From positions 2,046,001 through 2,110,000 of the forward strand of contig NZ_CP036537.1 in NCBI RefSeq assembly GCF_021184025.1: DNA of 64,000 bases. Direction: 5' to 3'. A program made the translations under genes and the position numbers. Source of the stretch: Rhodopseudomonas boonkerdii. Lineage in GTDB: Bacteria; Pseudomonadota; Alphaproteobacteria; Rhizobiales; Xanthobacteraceae. Position 1 is the first letter of the stretch; each line of letters starts with the position of its first letter. This document shows positions 20,742 through 29,079 of this stretch, piece by piece. The notes beneath the pieces were generated by a model. That model saw nothing but the letters and a program-made list of their open reading frames with translations. It was not told the origin of the DNA and made no database searches.

Positions 20742-21737
20742 ATGGTATCGAGGCAAGCCGTTCTGGTCACTGGCGGCGCGGGCTATATCGGCGCGCATTG
20801 CTGCAAGGCCCTGCATGGAGCCGGCTATTTGCCGGTTTGCTACGACAATCTGTCTAGCGGCCATGAGGCCTTCGTCCAATGGGGACCGCTCGTCGTCGGC
20901 GATATCGGTGATAGCCGCAAGGTGGCGGAAACGATTGCCGCCCACGGTGTGATCGCCGTGATGCACTTTGCGGCTTTCAGCGCGGTCGGCGAGTCCGTCG
21001 TCGATCCGCAGAAATACTATCGGAACAATCTGGCCGGTACGCTCGGGCTGCTGCAGGCGATGCGCGAGACCGATGTGTCGAAGCTCGTCTTCTCCAGCAC
21101 CGGCGCGGTTTACGGCCAAGCCGACAGCAAGCCGATCGCCGAGGCGGCGGCAGGCCGGCCGATCAATCCTTACGGCATGAGCAAGTGGATGATCGAACAG
21201 GTACTGGCGGATTATCGCCGTGCCTACGGGCTTCATTCGTTCAGCCTGCGTTACTTCAATGCCTGCGGCGATGATCCTGGCGGCGATATCGGCGAGTTGC
21301 GCGACCCGGAAACACATCTGATCCCGCGCGCCATGATGGCGCTGCAGGGGCATGTGGATTTTTCCGTGTTTGGCGACGATTACGCGACCCCCGACGGCAC
21401 CGCGATCCGCGACTACATCCATGTCGCCGACCTTGCCGCCGCCCACATCCTCGCATTGAAACATTTGCTGGGCGGTCATGCGGGGGGCGCGTTCAACCTC
21501 GGGACCGGCAGTGGTTTCTCGGTGCTGCAAATTCTCAAGGCGATCGAGCAGGAGGCAGGTCGTGCTGTGCCCTACGTGATCCGCGAGCGCCGCGCCGGTG
21601 ATCCTGAATTCCTGGTGGCCGATCCGTCGGCGGCCTTCGATGTACTTGGCTTCCGCCCTGTGTCATCGGATCTTGCCACCATCGTGCGTACCGCTTGGGC
21701 GTGGCATCGCAAGGCGCATCCGGCCAGGGACGGTTAG
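20742..21737 (+). CDS. galE: UDP-glucose 4-epimerase (second copy)
   Basis: 331 residues. LVTGGAGYIGAHCCKAL, FAAFSAVGESV, SSTGAVYGQ, catalytic Y-x-x-x-K in NPYGMSKWMIEQ, and RYFNACGDDPGGDIGE with THLIPRAMMA, typical of GalE. Start ATG 20742 with AGGA about ten nucleotides upstream; a longer frame from 20706 adds only non-family residues. It is a second, divergent epimerase beside the copy at 5.3 kb. The two may differ in preference (UDP-Glc versus UDP-GlcNAc), but no specificity residue can be called with confidence. Confidence 0.9.
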   Translation: MVSRQAVLVTGGAGYIGAHCCKALHGAGYLPVCYDNLSSGHEAFVQWGPLVVGDIGDSRKVAETIAAHGVIAVMHFAAFSAVGESVVDPQKYYRNNLAGTLGLLQAMRETDVSKLVFSSTGAVYGQADSKPIAEAAAGRPINPYGMSKWMIEQVLADYRRAYGLHSFSLRYFNACGDDPGGDIGELRDPETHLIPRAMMALQGHVDFSVFGDDYATPDGTAIRDYIHVADLAAAHILALKHLLGGHAGGAFNLGTGSGFSVLQILKAIEQEAGRAVPYVIRERRAGDPEFLVADPSAAFDVLGFRPVSSDLATIVRTAWAWHRKAHPARDG

Positions 21738-21910
21738 CCGAGAACGCGATTGTAAAATAAGGCGAACAGGCCGGTCTGCGGACCAATTCATCTGTAATTC
21801 TCTGACTTAAAACGTGTTTGAAACTCCTTTTTGCTGCATCGCCACATTTGTGGCGTCATGTTAGGACACCGGCACACGCTGGGATGGGCGTGATTTGGTG
21901 GGATTAGAGG

Positions 21911-22924
21911 ATGGTTTCGAGCGGTTCCAAAGCAGTTGGCGGCGATCAGGCGCGCGTGTTGCGTGTCGGCGTGATCGGCGCCGGCATCATGGGGACGAAT
22001 CACGGTCGCGTGTTGGCCGGACTGCCCGGTGTCGAGATGGTCGGCATTGTCGACCCCTTGGCTGAGCATCGGACCCGAGCGGAGAACCACATCGGCTGCA
22101 AAACATTTGCGGATCTCGATGCGTTGTTTGCGGTTGGCGTCGATGCCGTGAGTATTGCCGCGCCCACGCATCTGCATCACGAGATCGCGCTCGCTTGCAT
22201 CGCCAGAGGCATTCATGTCCTCGTCGAGAAGCCGGTGGCTTCGACGGTGGAAGAGGGGCGCGAGATCGTCGCCGCCGCAAACAAGGCCGGCGTCACCCTG
22301 ATGGTCGGTCACGTGGAGCGCTTCAATCCCGCTGTGGCTGCCGTCAAGAAGGCCATCGCCGGTGAGGACATTCTCTCGATCGGTATCACCCGTGTCGGCC
22401 CGTTCCCGCCGCGTATGTCCAATGTCGGTGTTGTCATTGATCTTGCGGTGCATGACATTGATCTGATCCGCTGGTTCACCGAAAGCGACATCGTCGATGT
22501 GCAGCCGCAGCTTGCCTCGGCCGTGGCCGAGCGCGAGGACATCGCGCTGCTCCAGTTCCGCACCGCCTCGGGCGTGCTCGCGCACATCAACACCAACTGG
22601 CTGACGCCGTTCAAGGCGCGCACCGTGACCGTGGCGACGCGCGGCAAATATGTGATGGGCGATCTGCTCACCCGTCAGGTCACCGAATGCTTCGGTTTCA
22701 AGACGGACGGCAGCTATTCCATGCGCCACTTGCCGGTCGGCCAGGACGAGCCGCTGCGCGCCGAGCTCAATGCCTTCCTCGATGCCGTGCGCACGGGTGG
22801 CGTGCCGGCCGTGACGGGCGAGGAGGGCGTCGCCTCGCTCGAAATCGCGATCCAGTGCCTGGAGGCGCCCAAGACCCAGGCCGCCACCGCGCCGCGCGCG
22901 GCAGCACGTAAGGTCGCTGGCTAG
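21911..22924 (+). CDS. Gfo/Idh/MocA nucleotide-sugar dehydrogenase (GnnA/WlbA-like)
   Basis: 337 residues. The N-terminal Rossmann domain begins after a ~17-residue tail with RVGVIGAGIMGTNHGRVL. The conserved E-K-P motif is in VLVEKPVAST, GHVERFNPAV carries the conserved His-x-x-R/N pattern, and LAVHDIDLIRW gives the catalytic H-D. Such enzymes oxidise the 3-OH of a UDP-HexNAc. The next gene is a DegT aminotransferase, and the two together fit synthesis of a 3-amino-3-deoxy sugar nucleotide: GnnA/GnnB for 2,3-diamino lipid A, or WlbA/WlbC-type for diamino-uronate O-antigen. Both options are inference. The 72-nt gap suggests co-transcription. Confidence 0.85.
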   Translation: MVSSGSKAVGGDQARVLRVGVIGAGIMGTNHGRVLAGLPGVEMVGIVDPLAEHRTRAENHIGCKTFADLDALFAVGVDAVSIAAPTHLHHEIALACIARGIHVLVEKPVASTVEEGREIVAAANKAGVTLMVGHVERFNPAVAAVKKAIAGEDILSIGITRVGPFPPRMSNVGVVIDLAVHDIDLIRWFTESDIVDVQPQLASAVAEREDIALLQFRTASGVLAHINTNWLTPFKARTVTVATRGKYVMGDLLTRQVTECFGFKTDGSYSMRHLPVGQDEPLRAELNAFLDAVRTGGVPAVTGEEGVASLEIAIQCLEAPKTQAATAPRAAARKVAG

Positions 22925-22996
22925 TTCGGCATCCCGTCTCTCCGGCGCCCTCTCGGCGCCGGCTTCGATTCAACAGCTCCTCTTTTAGGCCCTGCA

Positions 22997-24136
22997 ATGA
23001 ACCAGCACACTCCTGTTCCGTTCATCGATCTCAATGCCCAGCGTCGGCGTCTGGGTTCGTCGGTCGACGAAGCCGTCACCCGCGTGCTCGATCACTGCCA
23101 GTTCATCAATGGCCCGGAGGTGACCAAGCTCGAGGCCGAGCTCGCAAAATATTGCGGCGCTCGGCATGTAATCAGCTGTGCCAGCGGCACCGATGCGCTG
23201 GTGATGGTGCTGATGGCCAAGCAGATCGGTCCCGGCGATGCCGTGCTGTGCCCGTCCTTCACTTTCTGCGCGACGGGTGAGGCTGTGGCGCTGGTCGGCG
23301 CATCGCCTGTCTTTGTCGATGTCGATGAGGTGACGTTCAATATCAGCGTGGAGTCGGTCAAGCGCGGCATCGCTGCTGCGAAGAAGGCCGGTCTCAAGCC
23401 GAAAGCGATCATTCCAGTCGATCTGTTCGGTCAGCCCGCCGATCTCGACGCCGTGGGGGCAATTGCCGACGCCGAGGGCATGTTCGTGCTCGAGGACGGC
23501 GCGCAGGCCTTCGGCGCCACCTATAAGGGCAAGCGTATCGGCACCTCGGCACTCGCGACCACCACCAGCTTCTTCCCGGCCAAGCCGCTCGGCTGCTTCG
23601 GCGATGGCGGCGCGATCTTCACCGATGACGATCAGCTTGCCGAGACCCTGCGCAGCATCCGTATCCACGGTCAGGGCTCCGACAAATACGACAATGTTCG
23701 TCTCGGCATCACCGGTCGCCTCGACACCATTCAGGCCGCGGTGCTGCTCGAGAAGCTGAAGATTTTCGACGACGAGATCGCCGCCCGCAACAAGGTCGCC
23801 GATCGCTACGCCCGCAGTCTCGGTAACGTCGTGACGGTGCCGCGGGTGGCCGACGGCAATACATCGATCTGGGCCTGCTACACCATTCGCCTGCCCAAGG
23901 GGACGGATCGCGATGCCTTTACCAATGCGCTGAAGGCGCAGGGCGTGCCGACGGCGATCTATTACGCGAAGTCGATGCATATGCAGACGGCGTACAAGGA
24001 CTATCCGGTGGTCGATGGCGGCCTGCCGGTGTCCGAGGCGTTGTCTGCCGATGTCATCAGCCTGCCGGTGCACGCCTATCTCGACGAGGCTACCCAGGAA
24101 CGCGTCATTCAGGCCGTGCGCGACGCGCTGGCGTAA
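22997..24136 (+). CDS. DegT/DnrJ/EryC1 sugar-nucleotide aminotransferase (GnnB/WlbC-like)
   Basis: 379 residues, fold-type I PLP enzyme. Seen: FIDLNAQRRRLG at the N-terminus, SCASGTDALVMVL (PLP phosphate site), PSFTFCATGEAVALVGA, the PLP ring-binding EDGAQAFGA, the Schiff-base Lys in FFPAKPLGCFGDGGA, and GITGRLDTIQAAVLLEKL. It transfers an amino group, usually from glutamate, to a keto-sugar nucleotide; the preceding dehydrogenase would provide a 3-keto substrate. It precedes murJ on the same strand, separated by 180 nt that include a palindromic repeat. Confidence 0.9.
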   Translation: MNQHTPVPFIDLNAQRRRLGSSVDEAVTRVLDHCQFINGPEVTKLEAELAKYCGARHVISCASGTDALVMVLMAKQIGPGDAVLCPSFTFCATGEAVALVGASPVFVDVDEVTFNISVESVKRGIAAAKKAGLKPKAIIPVDLFGQPADLDAVGAIADAEGMFVLEDGAQAFGATYKGKRIGTSALATTTSFFPAKPLGCFGDGGAIFTDDDQLAETLRSIRIHGQGSDKYDNVRLGITGRLDTIQAAVLLEKLKIFDDEIAARNKVADRYARSLGNVVTVPRVADGNTSIWACYTIRLPKGTDRDAFTNALKAQGVPTAIYYAKSMHMQTAYKDYPVVDGGLPVSEALSADVISLPVHAYLDEATQERVIQAVRDALA

Positions 24137-24200
24137 GGCTTTTGGCAGCCGCCACCCCCATCGATTGTCATTGCCGGCCCTGGCGCGCAATTGCGTGCTT

Positions 24201-24290
24201 GGAGCGGGCGATCCAGTATGCGGCATCGCTCGTGTGACACACCGCTACCTGTGTATACTGGGTCACCCGGTCAAGCCGGGTGACGACAAC
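24201..24290. repeat. Palindromic intergenic repeat, family A copy 1
   Basis: Contains the hairpin GTCACCCGG - TCAAG - CCGGGTGAC (24262-24284) preceded by a second arm carrying GCGGGCGATCCAGTA. The same building blocks (GATCCAGTA, CCGGTCAAGCCGGG, GACGACA) recur at 30041, 36929 and 41350. It lies between the aminotransferase gene and murJ. Confidence 0.75.
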
Positions 24291-24316
24291 GGAGACGGGA
24301 TCACTACAATCAACGC

Positions 24317-25849
24317 ATGCTCGCACGCATTTTCACCGTCGGCGGATATACGCTGCTTTCGCGGATCACCGGGTTCGCGCGCGATATCATGCTCGCAGCG
24401 ATTCTCGGTGCCGGCCCCGTGGCGGATGCGTTCTTCGTCGCACTACGGTTGCCCAATCATTTCCGAGCCATCTTCGCCGAGGGCGCCTTCAACGCCGCGT
24501 TCGTGCCGGCCTATGCGCATGTAAGCGGGAAGGGCGGCCAGGACGCCGCGCATCTGTTCGCCGATCGCATTTTTACGCTGCTGTTCGCCTCGCAGGTGGT
24601 GCTGCTGGTGCTTGCCATCGTGTTCATGCCGCAAGCCATGAGCATTCTCGCGCCGGGCTTCACCGACGATCCCGCCCAGCGCGCCCTGGCGATCGAGCTG
24701 ACACGCATCACCTTTCCCTATCTCCTTCTGATCACGCTGGTGACGCTCTATGGCGGCATGCTCAATGTGATGCAGCGCTTCGCCAGCGCTGCGGCAGCAT
24801 CGATTTTCCTCAACATCTCGATGATGGCGACGCTTGCGCTCGCGGCATTCTTCCCGAGTGCCGGCCATGCCGCAGCCTGGGGCGTCCTGATCTCCGGCGT
24901 GCTGCAATATCTCCTGCTCGCCGGCGACCTGCAGCGCCATGGCGGCCTGCCGCGCTTTGCCCCGCTGCGGCTGGACGAGGACATCCGCGGCTTCTTCCGC
25001 GCGCTCGGCCCGGCCACGCTCGGCTCCATGGGCACGCAGGTCGCGCTGTTCGCCGACACCATCATCGCGACCTTCCTGCCGGTCGGCGCGCTGTCGGCGC
25101 TGTATTACGCCGATCGCCTCAACCAGCTTCCCATCGGCGTCATCGGCATCGCCATCGGCACTGTGTTGTTGCCGGAAATGTCGCGGCGGATGGCGGCGAA
25201 CGACCATCTCGGCGCCATGGGCGCGCAGCGCCGCGCTTTCCTGTTCACGCTGCTGTTTTCGCTGCCCTTCGTGGCTGCCTTTCTGGTCGTGCCCGATGTC
25301 ATCATGCGTGCGATGTTCGCCCGCGGCGCCTTCAGCAAAGCCGATGCGGCAGTGGCAGCGGCGACACTCGCTGCGTACGCCATCGCATTGATTCCCTTTG
25401 TGATGATCCGCAGTGCCGTGGCGACATTTAACGCCCGCAAGGATACGACCACGCCGATGATCGCCGCACTCACCGGCATCGCCGTCAACGTCGTGCTGAA
25501 GATCATGCTCATGGGCTCGCTTGCACAGATCGGCCTTGCGCTCGGCACGGCGGCGGGCGCGTGGATCAATCTGCTGCTGGTGATTTTCTTCGCCATGCGC
25601 GCCGGTTATCTGGAATTCGACCGCGCGTTCCTGATCGCGCTTGGCAAGTTCGTTGTTGCGGGCCTTGTTCTGGCTGCGACATTGTGGGGCATTGCGCAAC
25701 TGGCAGCGAAGCAATTCGCTGATGTTGTCACGCTCCGCGACGAAGCGACGCTGGGCGCCCTTATTGTCGTGACGTTTGTCGTCTACGGCATCTCGATCCT
25801 CGCGTTGTTCGGCAAGGGCTGGCTGCGCGATCTGGTACGGGCGAAATAA
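24317..25849 (+). CDS. murJ: Lipid II flippase MurJ (MviN family)
   Basis: 510 residues with about 14 membrane helices. The N-terminus reads GGYTLLSRITGFARDIMLAA with the conserved R-x-x-G-x-x-R-D, then ADAFFVALRLPNHFRAIFAEGAFNAAFVPAYA, whose key Arg/Glu residues are typical of MurJ (ends quoted at residues ~34-66). Further on are FARGAF and PFVMIRSAVATFNARKDTTTP. It flips undecaprenyl-linked peptidoglycan precursor across the inner membrane. Its position after saccharide genes is unusual for an essential cell-wall gene but the motifs exclude a Wzx-type call. Confidence 0.93.
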   Translation: MLARIFTVGGYTLLSRITGFARDIMLAAILGAGPVADAFFVALRLPNHFRAIFAEGAFNAAFVPAYAHVSGKGGQDAAHLFADRIFTLLFASQVVLLVLAIVFMPQAMSILAPGFTDDPAQRALAIELTRITFPYLLLITLVTLYGGMLNVMQRFASAAAASIFLNISMMATLALAAFFPSAGHAAAWGVLISGVLQYLLLAGDLQRHGGLPRFAPLRLDEDIRGFFRALGPATLGSMGTQVALFADTIIATFLPVGALSALYYADRLNQLPIGVIGIAIGTVLLPEMSRRMAANDHLGAMGAQRRAFLFTLLFSLPFVAAFLVVPDVIMRAMFARGAFSKADAAVAAATLAAYAIALIPFVMIRSAVATFNARKDTTTPMIAALTGIAVNVVLKIMLMGSLAQIGLALGTAAGAWINLLLVIFFAMRAGYLEFDRAFLIALGKFVVAGLVLAATLWGIAQLAAKQFADVVTLRDEATLGALIVVTFVVYGISILALFGKGWLRDLVRAK

Positions 25850-25853
25850 GCTC

Positions 25854-25946
25854 AGCCGTAGGGCGGATTCGCACAGCGTCATCCGCCGTTCTTCGCCACA
25901 CGTCTTCGGCCCGTGGATTGCGGCTTCGTCTGATCCGTCCTACGAT
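25854..25946. repeat. Palindromic intergenic repeat, family B copy 1 (GTAGGGCGGAT type)
   Basis: Starts GCCGTAGGGCGGAT and ends with the imperfect complement ATCCGTCCTACGA, with an inner CGTCATCCGCC. It matches the copy at 33014-33105 at both ends but has a diverged middle. Located between murJ and the CoxL-like gene. Confidence 0.7.
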
Positions 25947-26028
25947 ACTGTGATCGCCATGCTGCGCCGCCCACTTGCCGCTCTCCGACGGCTGTGTAGA
26001 CTGTTTCTAAATTGCAGTCGGAGGACCC

Positions 26029-28356
26029 ATGGCTTCTATCAAGGCGGATTCTATCAAGGCGGCTCCCATCAAGTTCGGCGTCGGACAGAGCGTCCTGCGC
26101 AAGGAAGATGACGCCCTGATCCGCGGCCGTGGCCGTTATACCGACGATCATGCTCCCTCGACGCTCCACGCTCTCGTGTTGCGCTCGCCTCATGCCCACG
26201 CCACTTTCACCATCGATGCGAGCGCAGCCCATGCCATGCCGGGTGTTGCTGCGATCCTGACTGCCGAAGACACCAAGGATCTCGGCGGGCTGCCCTGTCT
26301 GTTCAACCTTGAGGACAATCCGTTCACCGGTCCGGAATATCCCATCCTGACCGCCCGGGAAGTACGCCATGTCGGCGATGCCGTCGCTTTCATCGTCGCC
26401 GAGACGGTCGAGCAGGCGCGCGACGCCATCGAAGCGATCGCGGTGGAGTGGAAGACTCTCCCGTCGGTGAACGGTGTCGTGAATGCGGTTGCCAAGGGCG
26501 CACCGCAGGTATGGGAGAAGCATGCCGGCAACGTCCTGTTTGACGTCCCCATCGGCGACAAGAAGAAGGTGGATGAGATCTTCGCCAAGGCGCCTGTGAC
26601 GGCCGAAGTGAAGATCGTGAATCCGCGCGTGGTCATCAACTATATGGAGACCCGCGCGGCGATCTGCGAATACGACGCCAAGCGCGATCACATGACGCTG
26701 ACCATCGGCAGCCAGGGCAGTCATCGTTTGCGTGACATCCTCTGCGACAACGTCCTGAAGATGCCGAAGGACAAGATGCGCGTGATCTGCCCCGATGTCG
26801 GCGGCGGTTTCGGTACGAGGCTGTTTCCCTATCGCGAATATGCGCTGGTGGCGTTTGCCGCCAAGAAGCTCGGCAAGAACGTCAAATGGGCCGCCGATCG
26901 CACCGACCACTTCCTCGGCGATGCGCAGGGCCGCGACAACGTCACTCACGCCCGCATGGCGCTGAGCGAGGACGGCAAGTTTCTCGCCATGGATGTCGAC
27001 CTGATGGCCGATATGGGGGCCTATCTCTCGACCTTTGGTCCCTATATCCCGCACGGCGGCGCCGGCATGCTGCCGGGCCTCTACGACATCCAGGCATTCC
27101 ATTGCCGCGTCCGCACCATCTTCACCAATTCGGTGCCGGTGGATGCCTATCGCGGCGCCGGCCGCCCCGAAGCGGCCTATGTCGTCGAGCGTCTTGTCGA
27201 TCAGTGCGCGCGCAAGCTCGGCATGTCGCCCGATGCCATCCGCCGCAAGAATTTCATTCCGCCGAAGGCGATGCCTTATACGACGGCAACCGGCAAGGTT
27301 TACGACAGCGGCGATTTCACCGCGCATATGAAGCGCGCGATGGATGTGGCGGCTTGGAAGGAGTTTCCGAAGCGCGCCAAGGCTGCCAGGAAGGAAGGAC
27401 TCGTTCGTGGCATCGGCATGGCGACTTATGTGGAAGTCTGCGGCACCATGGGCGAGGAGACCGCCAATGTCGCGGTTGGTGCCGATGGCGACATCACCAT
27501 CCTGATCGGCACGCAATCGACCGGGCAGGGCCATCACACCGCTTATGCGCAGATCGTTGCGGAACAGTTCGGCGTCGCGCCGGAGCGGGTGCATATCATC
27601 CAGGGAGATACCGCGAAGGTGGCGACCGGTCTCGGCACCGGCGGCTCGGCCTCGATCCCGTCCGGCGGCGTCAGCGTTCAGCGCGCGACGAGGCAGCTGG
27701 GCATCAAATTGAAAGAGCTGGCTGCGGACGTGCTGGAAACGAGCACGGCCGATCTCGAGATCGATGGCGGGGTCGTGCGCATTGCCGGTACCGATCGCTC
27801 AGTATCCTTCGCCGATCTCGCGCGGAAGACCGATCCGTCTAAGCTGAATGCGAGCGAGACGTTCAGCAGTGCCGACGGCACATTCCCCAACGGCACCCAT
27901 TTGGTGGAAGTCGAAATCGATCCATCCACCGGCAAGATCCGAATCGTCAATTACGTCATTGTCGATGATTTCGGCGTCACGCTGAATCCGCTGCTGCTGG
28001 CGGGCCAGGTCCATGGCGGCACCATGCAGGGCATTGGTCAGGCGTTGATGGAGCGGGCGGTCTACGATCCCCATGACGGCCAGCTCGTCACCGGCACGTT
28101 CATGGACTACGCGCTGCCCCGCGCGGCGGATGGCGCCACGTTCTCGTTCGAGACGCACAACATTCCGTGCACGACCAATCCGATGGGCGTGAAGGGAGCA
28201 GGCGAGGCCGGGGCCATCGGTTCCTGTCCGGCGATCATGAACGCGATCATCGAAGGCCTGCATCGCGAATACAAGATCGAGCATATCGATATGCCAGCCA
28301 CCCCCGAGCGGGTCTGGATGGCGATCCGCGAGCAGGAGCGGCTTCACACCCTCTGA
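26029..28356 (+). CDS. Xanthine dehydrogenase family, molybdopterin-binding large subunit (form-II CoxL-like)
   Basis: 775 residues, matching the length of CoxL/CutL-type subunits. The N-terminal domain has RKEDDALIRGRGRYTDD and RSPHAHA. The molybdenum-cofactor domains include GGGFGTRLFPYRE, the active-site loop A373-Y-R-G-A-G-R379 (the form-II signature, as opposed to AYxCSFR of true CO dehydrogenase), GQGHHTAYAQI, and the catalytic Glu726 in GVKGAGEAGAIG. It therefore hydroxylates an aldehyde or heterocycle rather than CO. No FAD (CoxM) or 2Fe-2S (CoxS) subunit is adjacent; instead cytochrome c' and a diheme cytochrome follow. The 5' end carries a 15-bp tandem duplication (26035-26064) giving the repeated S-I-K-A of the N-terminus. 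Confidence 0.9.
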   Translation: MASIKADSIKAAPIKFGVGQSVLRKEDDALIRGRGRYTDDHAPSTLHALVLRSPHAHATFTIDASAAHAMPGVAAILTAEDTKDLGGLPCLFNLEDNPFTGPEYPILTAREVRHVGDAVAFIVAETVEQARDAIEAIAVEWKTLPSVNGVVNAVAKGAPQVWEKHAGNVLFDVPIGDKKKVDEIFAKAPVTAEVKIVNPRVVINYMETRAAICEYDAKRDHMTLTIGSQGSHRLRDILCDNVLKMPKDKMRVICPDVGGGFGTRLFPYREYALVAFAAKKLGKNVKWAADRTDHFLGDAQGRDNVTHARMALSEDGKFLAMDVDLMADMGAYLSTFGPYIPHGGAGMLPGLYDIQAFHCRVRTIFTNSVPVDAYRGAGRPEAAYVVERLVDQCARKLGMSPDAIRRKNFIPPKAMPYTTATGKVYDSGDFTAHMKRAMDVAAWKEFPKRAKAARKEGLVRGIGMATYVEVCGTMGEETANVAVGADGDITILIGTQSTGQGHHTAYAQIVAEQFGVAPERVHIIQGDTAKVATGLGTGGSASIPSGGVSVQRATRQLGIKLKELAADVLETSTADLEIDGGVVRIAGTDRSVSFADLARKTDPSKLNASETFSSADGTFPNGTHLVEVEIDPSTGKIRIVNYVIVDDFGVTLNPLLLAGQVHGGTMQGIGQALMERAVYDPHDGQLVTGTFMDYALPRAADGATFSFETHNIPCTTNPMGVKGAGEAGAIGSCPAIMNAIIEGLHREYKIEHIDMPATPERVWMAIREQERLHTL

Positions 28357-28456
28357 CAGACTGTCGCATCGCCGCGCCGGAATAGCCGGTGTCAGGCGGG
28401 GTTCACACGAATATTGCACATTACCCTTGGTCGAATTCCAAAGAAGGAAGGTCTTG

Positions 28457-28903
28457 ATGAAATACGTATTTCTCGTCGCCAGCGCCCTTGTGCTCGGGGC
28501 CGGCGCCGTCTCGGCTCAGCAGGATATCGTCAAGGACCGTCAGACTCAGATGAAGGCCACCGGCCGCGCGCTTGGCGGCACGCTCAGCGCCATCGCAAAG
28601 GGCGACAAGCCCTATGACCAGGCCGCCGTCGATGCCGCCTTCGCGACCCTGACCGAGACCGCCACCAAGCTCCCGGCGCTGTTTCCGGACAGCACCAAGG
28701 GCCTGAAGGAAGGCAACGAATATTCCGCCTCGCCAAAGGTGTGGGACGACAAGGCGGGCTTCGCCGCGCATATCGCGGACTTCAGCAAGGCCGTTGCGGA
28801 TACGAAGGCCAAGGTGAAGGATCTCGACAGCCTCAAGGCCAATGTCGGCGCCATCGGCAAGCAGTGCGGCAGCTGCCATGAGAATTATCGGCTGAAGAGC
28901 TGA
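28457..28903 (+). CDS. Cytochrome c' family protein
   Basis: 148 residues with a Sec signal peptide (MKYVFLVASALVLGAGAVSA, cleaved before QQD) and a C-terminal haem-binding C137-G-S-C-H141, the layout of the four-helix cytochromes c' (PF01322). These periplasmic five-coordinate haem proteins bind NO or CO, or act in minor electron transfer. The ribosome binding site AAGGAAGG lies five nucleotides before the ATG, which fixes the start; the frame is open 10 codons further upstream. It follows the CoxL-like gene by 100 nt. A role in accepting electrons from or protecting that enzyme is only inference. Confidence 0.92.
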   Translation: MKYVFLVASALVLGAGAVSAQQDIVKDRQTQMKATGRALGGTLSAIAKGDKPYDQAAVDAAFATLTETATKLPALFPDSTKGLKEGNEYSASPKVWDDKAGFAAHIADFSKAVADTKAKVKDLDSLKANVGAIGKQCGSCHENYRLKS

Positions 28904-28918
28904 GCAAAGCTCTGCCTT

Positions 28919-29046
28919 CATCCTGAGGAGCGGCCATCGGCCGCGTCTCCCAGCGAATGGCGTCGCCATTCGCTGGGGATGGTCGCCTAAGCGATACATG
29001 GTTCGAGACGGCGTTCTCACGCGAGAACGCCTCCTCACCATGAGGG
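28919..29046. repeat. Palindromic intergenic repeat, family C copy 1
   Basis: Begins CATCCTGAGGAGC, contains CATGGTTCGAGACGGCG and ends CTCCTCACCATGAGGG. The inner segment has two strong hairpins (CCAGCGAATGG ... CCATTCGCTGG and GGCGTTCTC ... GAGAACGCC). Two further copies lie at 56119-56226 (inverted) and 57745-57847. This copy fills the space before the diheme cytochrome gene. Confidence 0.8.
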
Positions 29047-29079
29047 CGGAGTTTCAGCGCAGTGGTTTTATCTTCCAGA

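Noticed and set aside
24443..25882. A 479-codon minus-strand open frame opposite murJ
   Set aside because: Antisense shadow; the sequence is Arg/His/Gln-rich with no domain, while the plus strand encodes full MurJ.
26029..28356. Aerobic carbon monoxide dehydrogenase large subunit
   Set aside because: The active-site loop is AYRGAGR (form II), not AYxCSFR with the Cu-binding Cys, and coxM/coxS are absent.
28904..29079. A regulatory RNA or riboswitch before the diheme cytochrome gene
   Set aside because: The hairpins belong to a repeat family present also at 56119 and 57745 in unrelated contexts.
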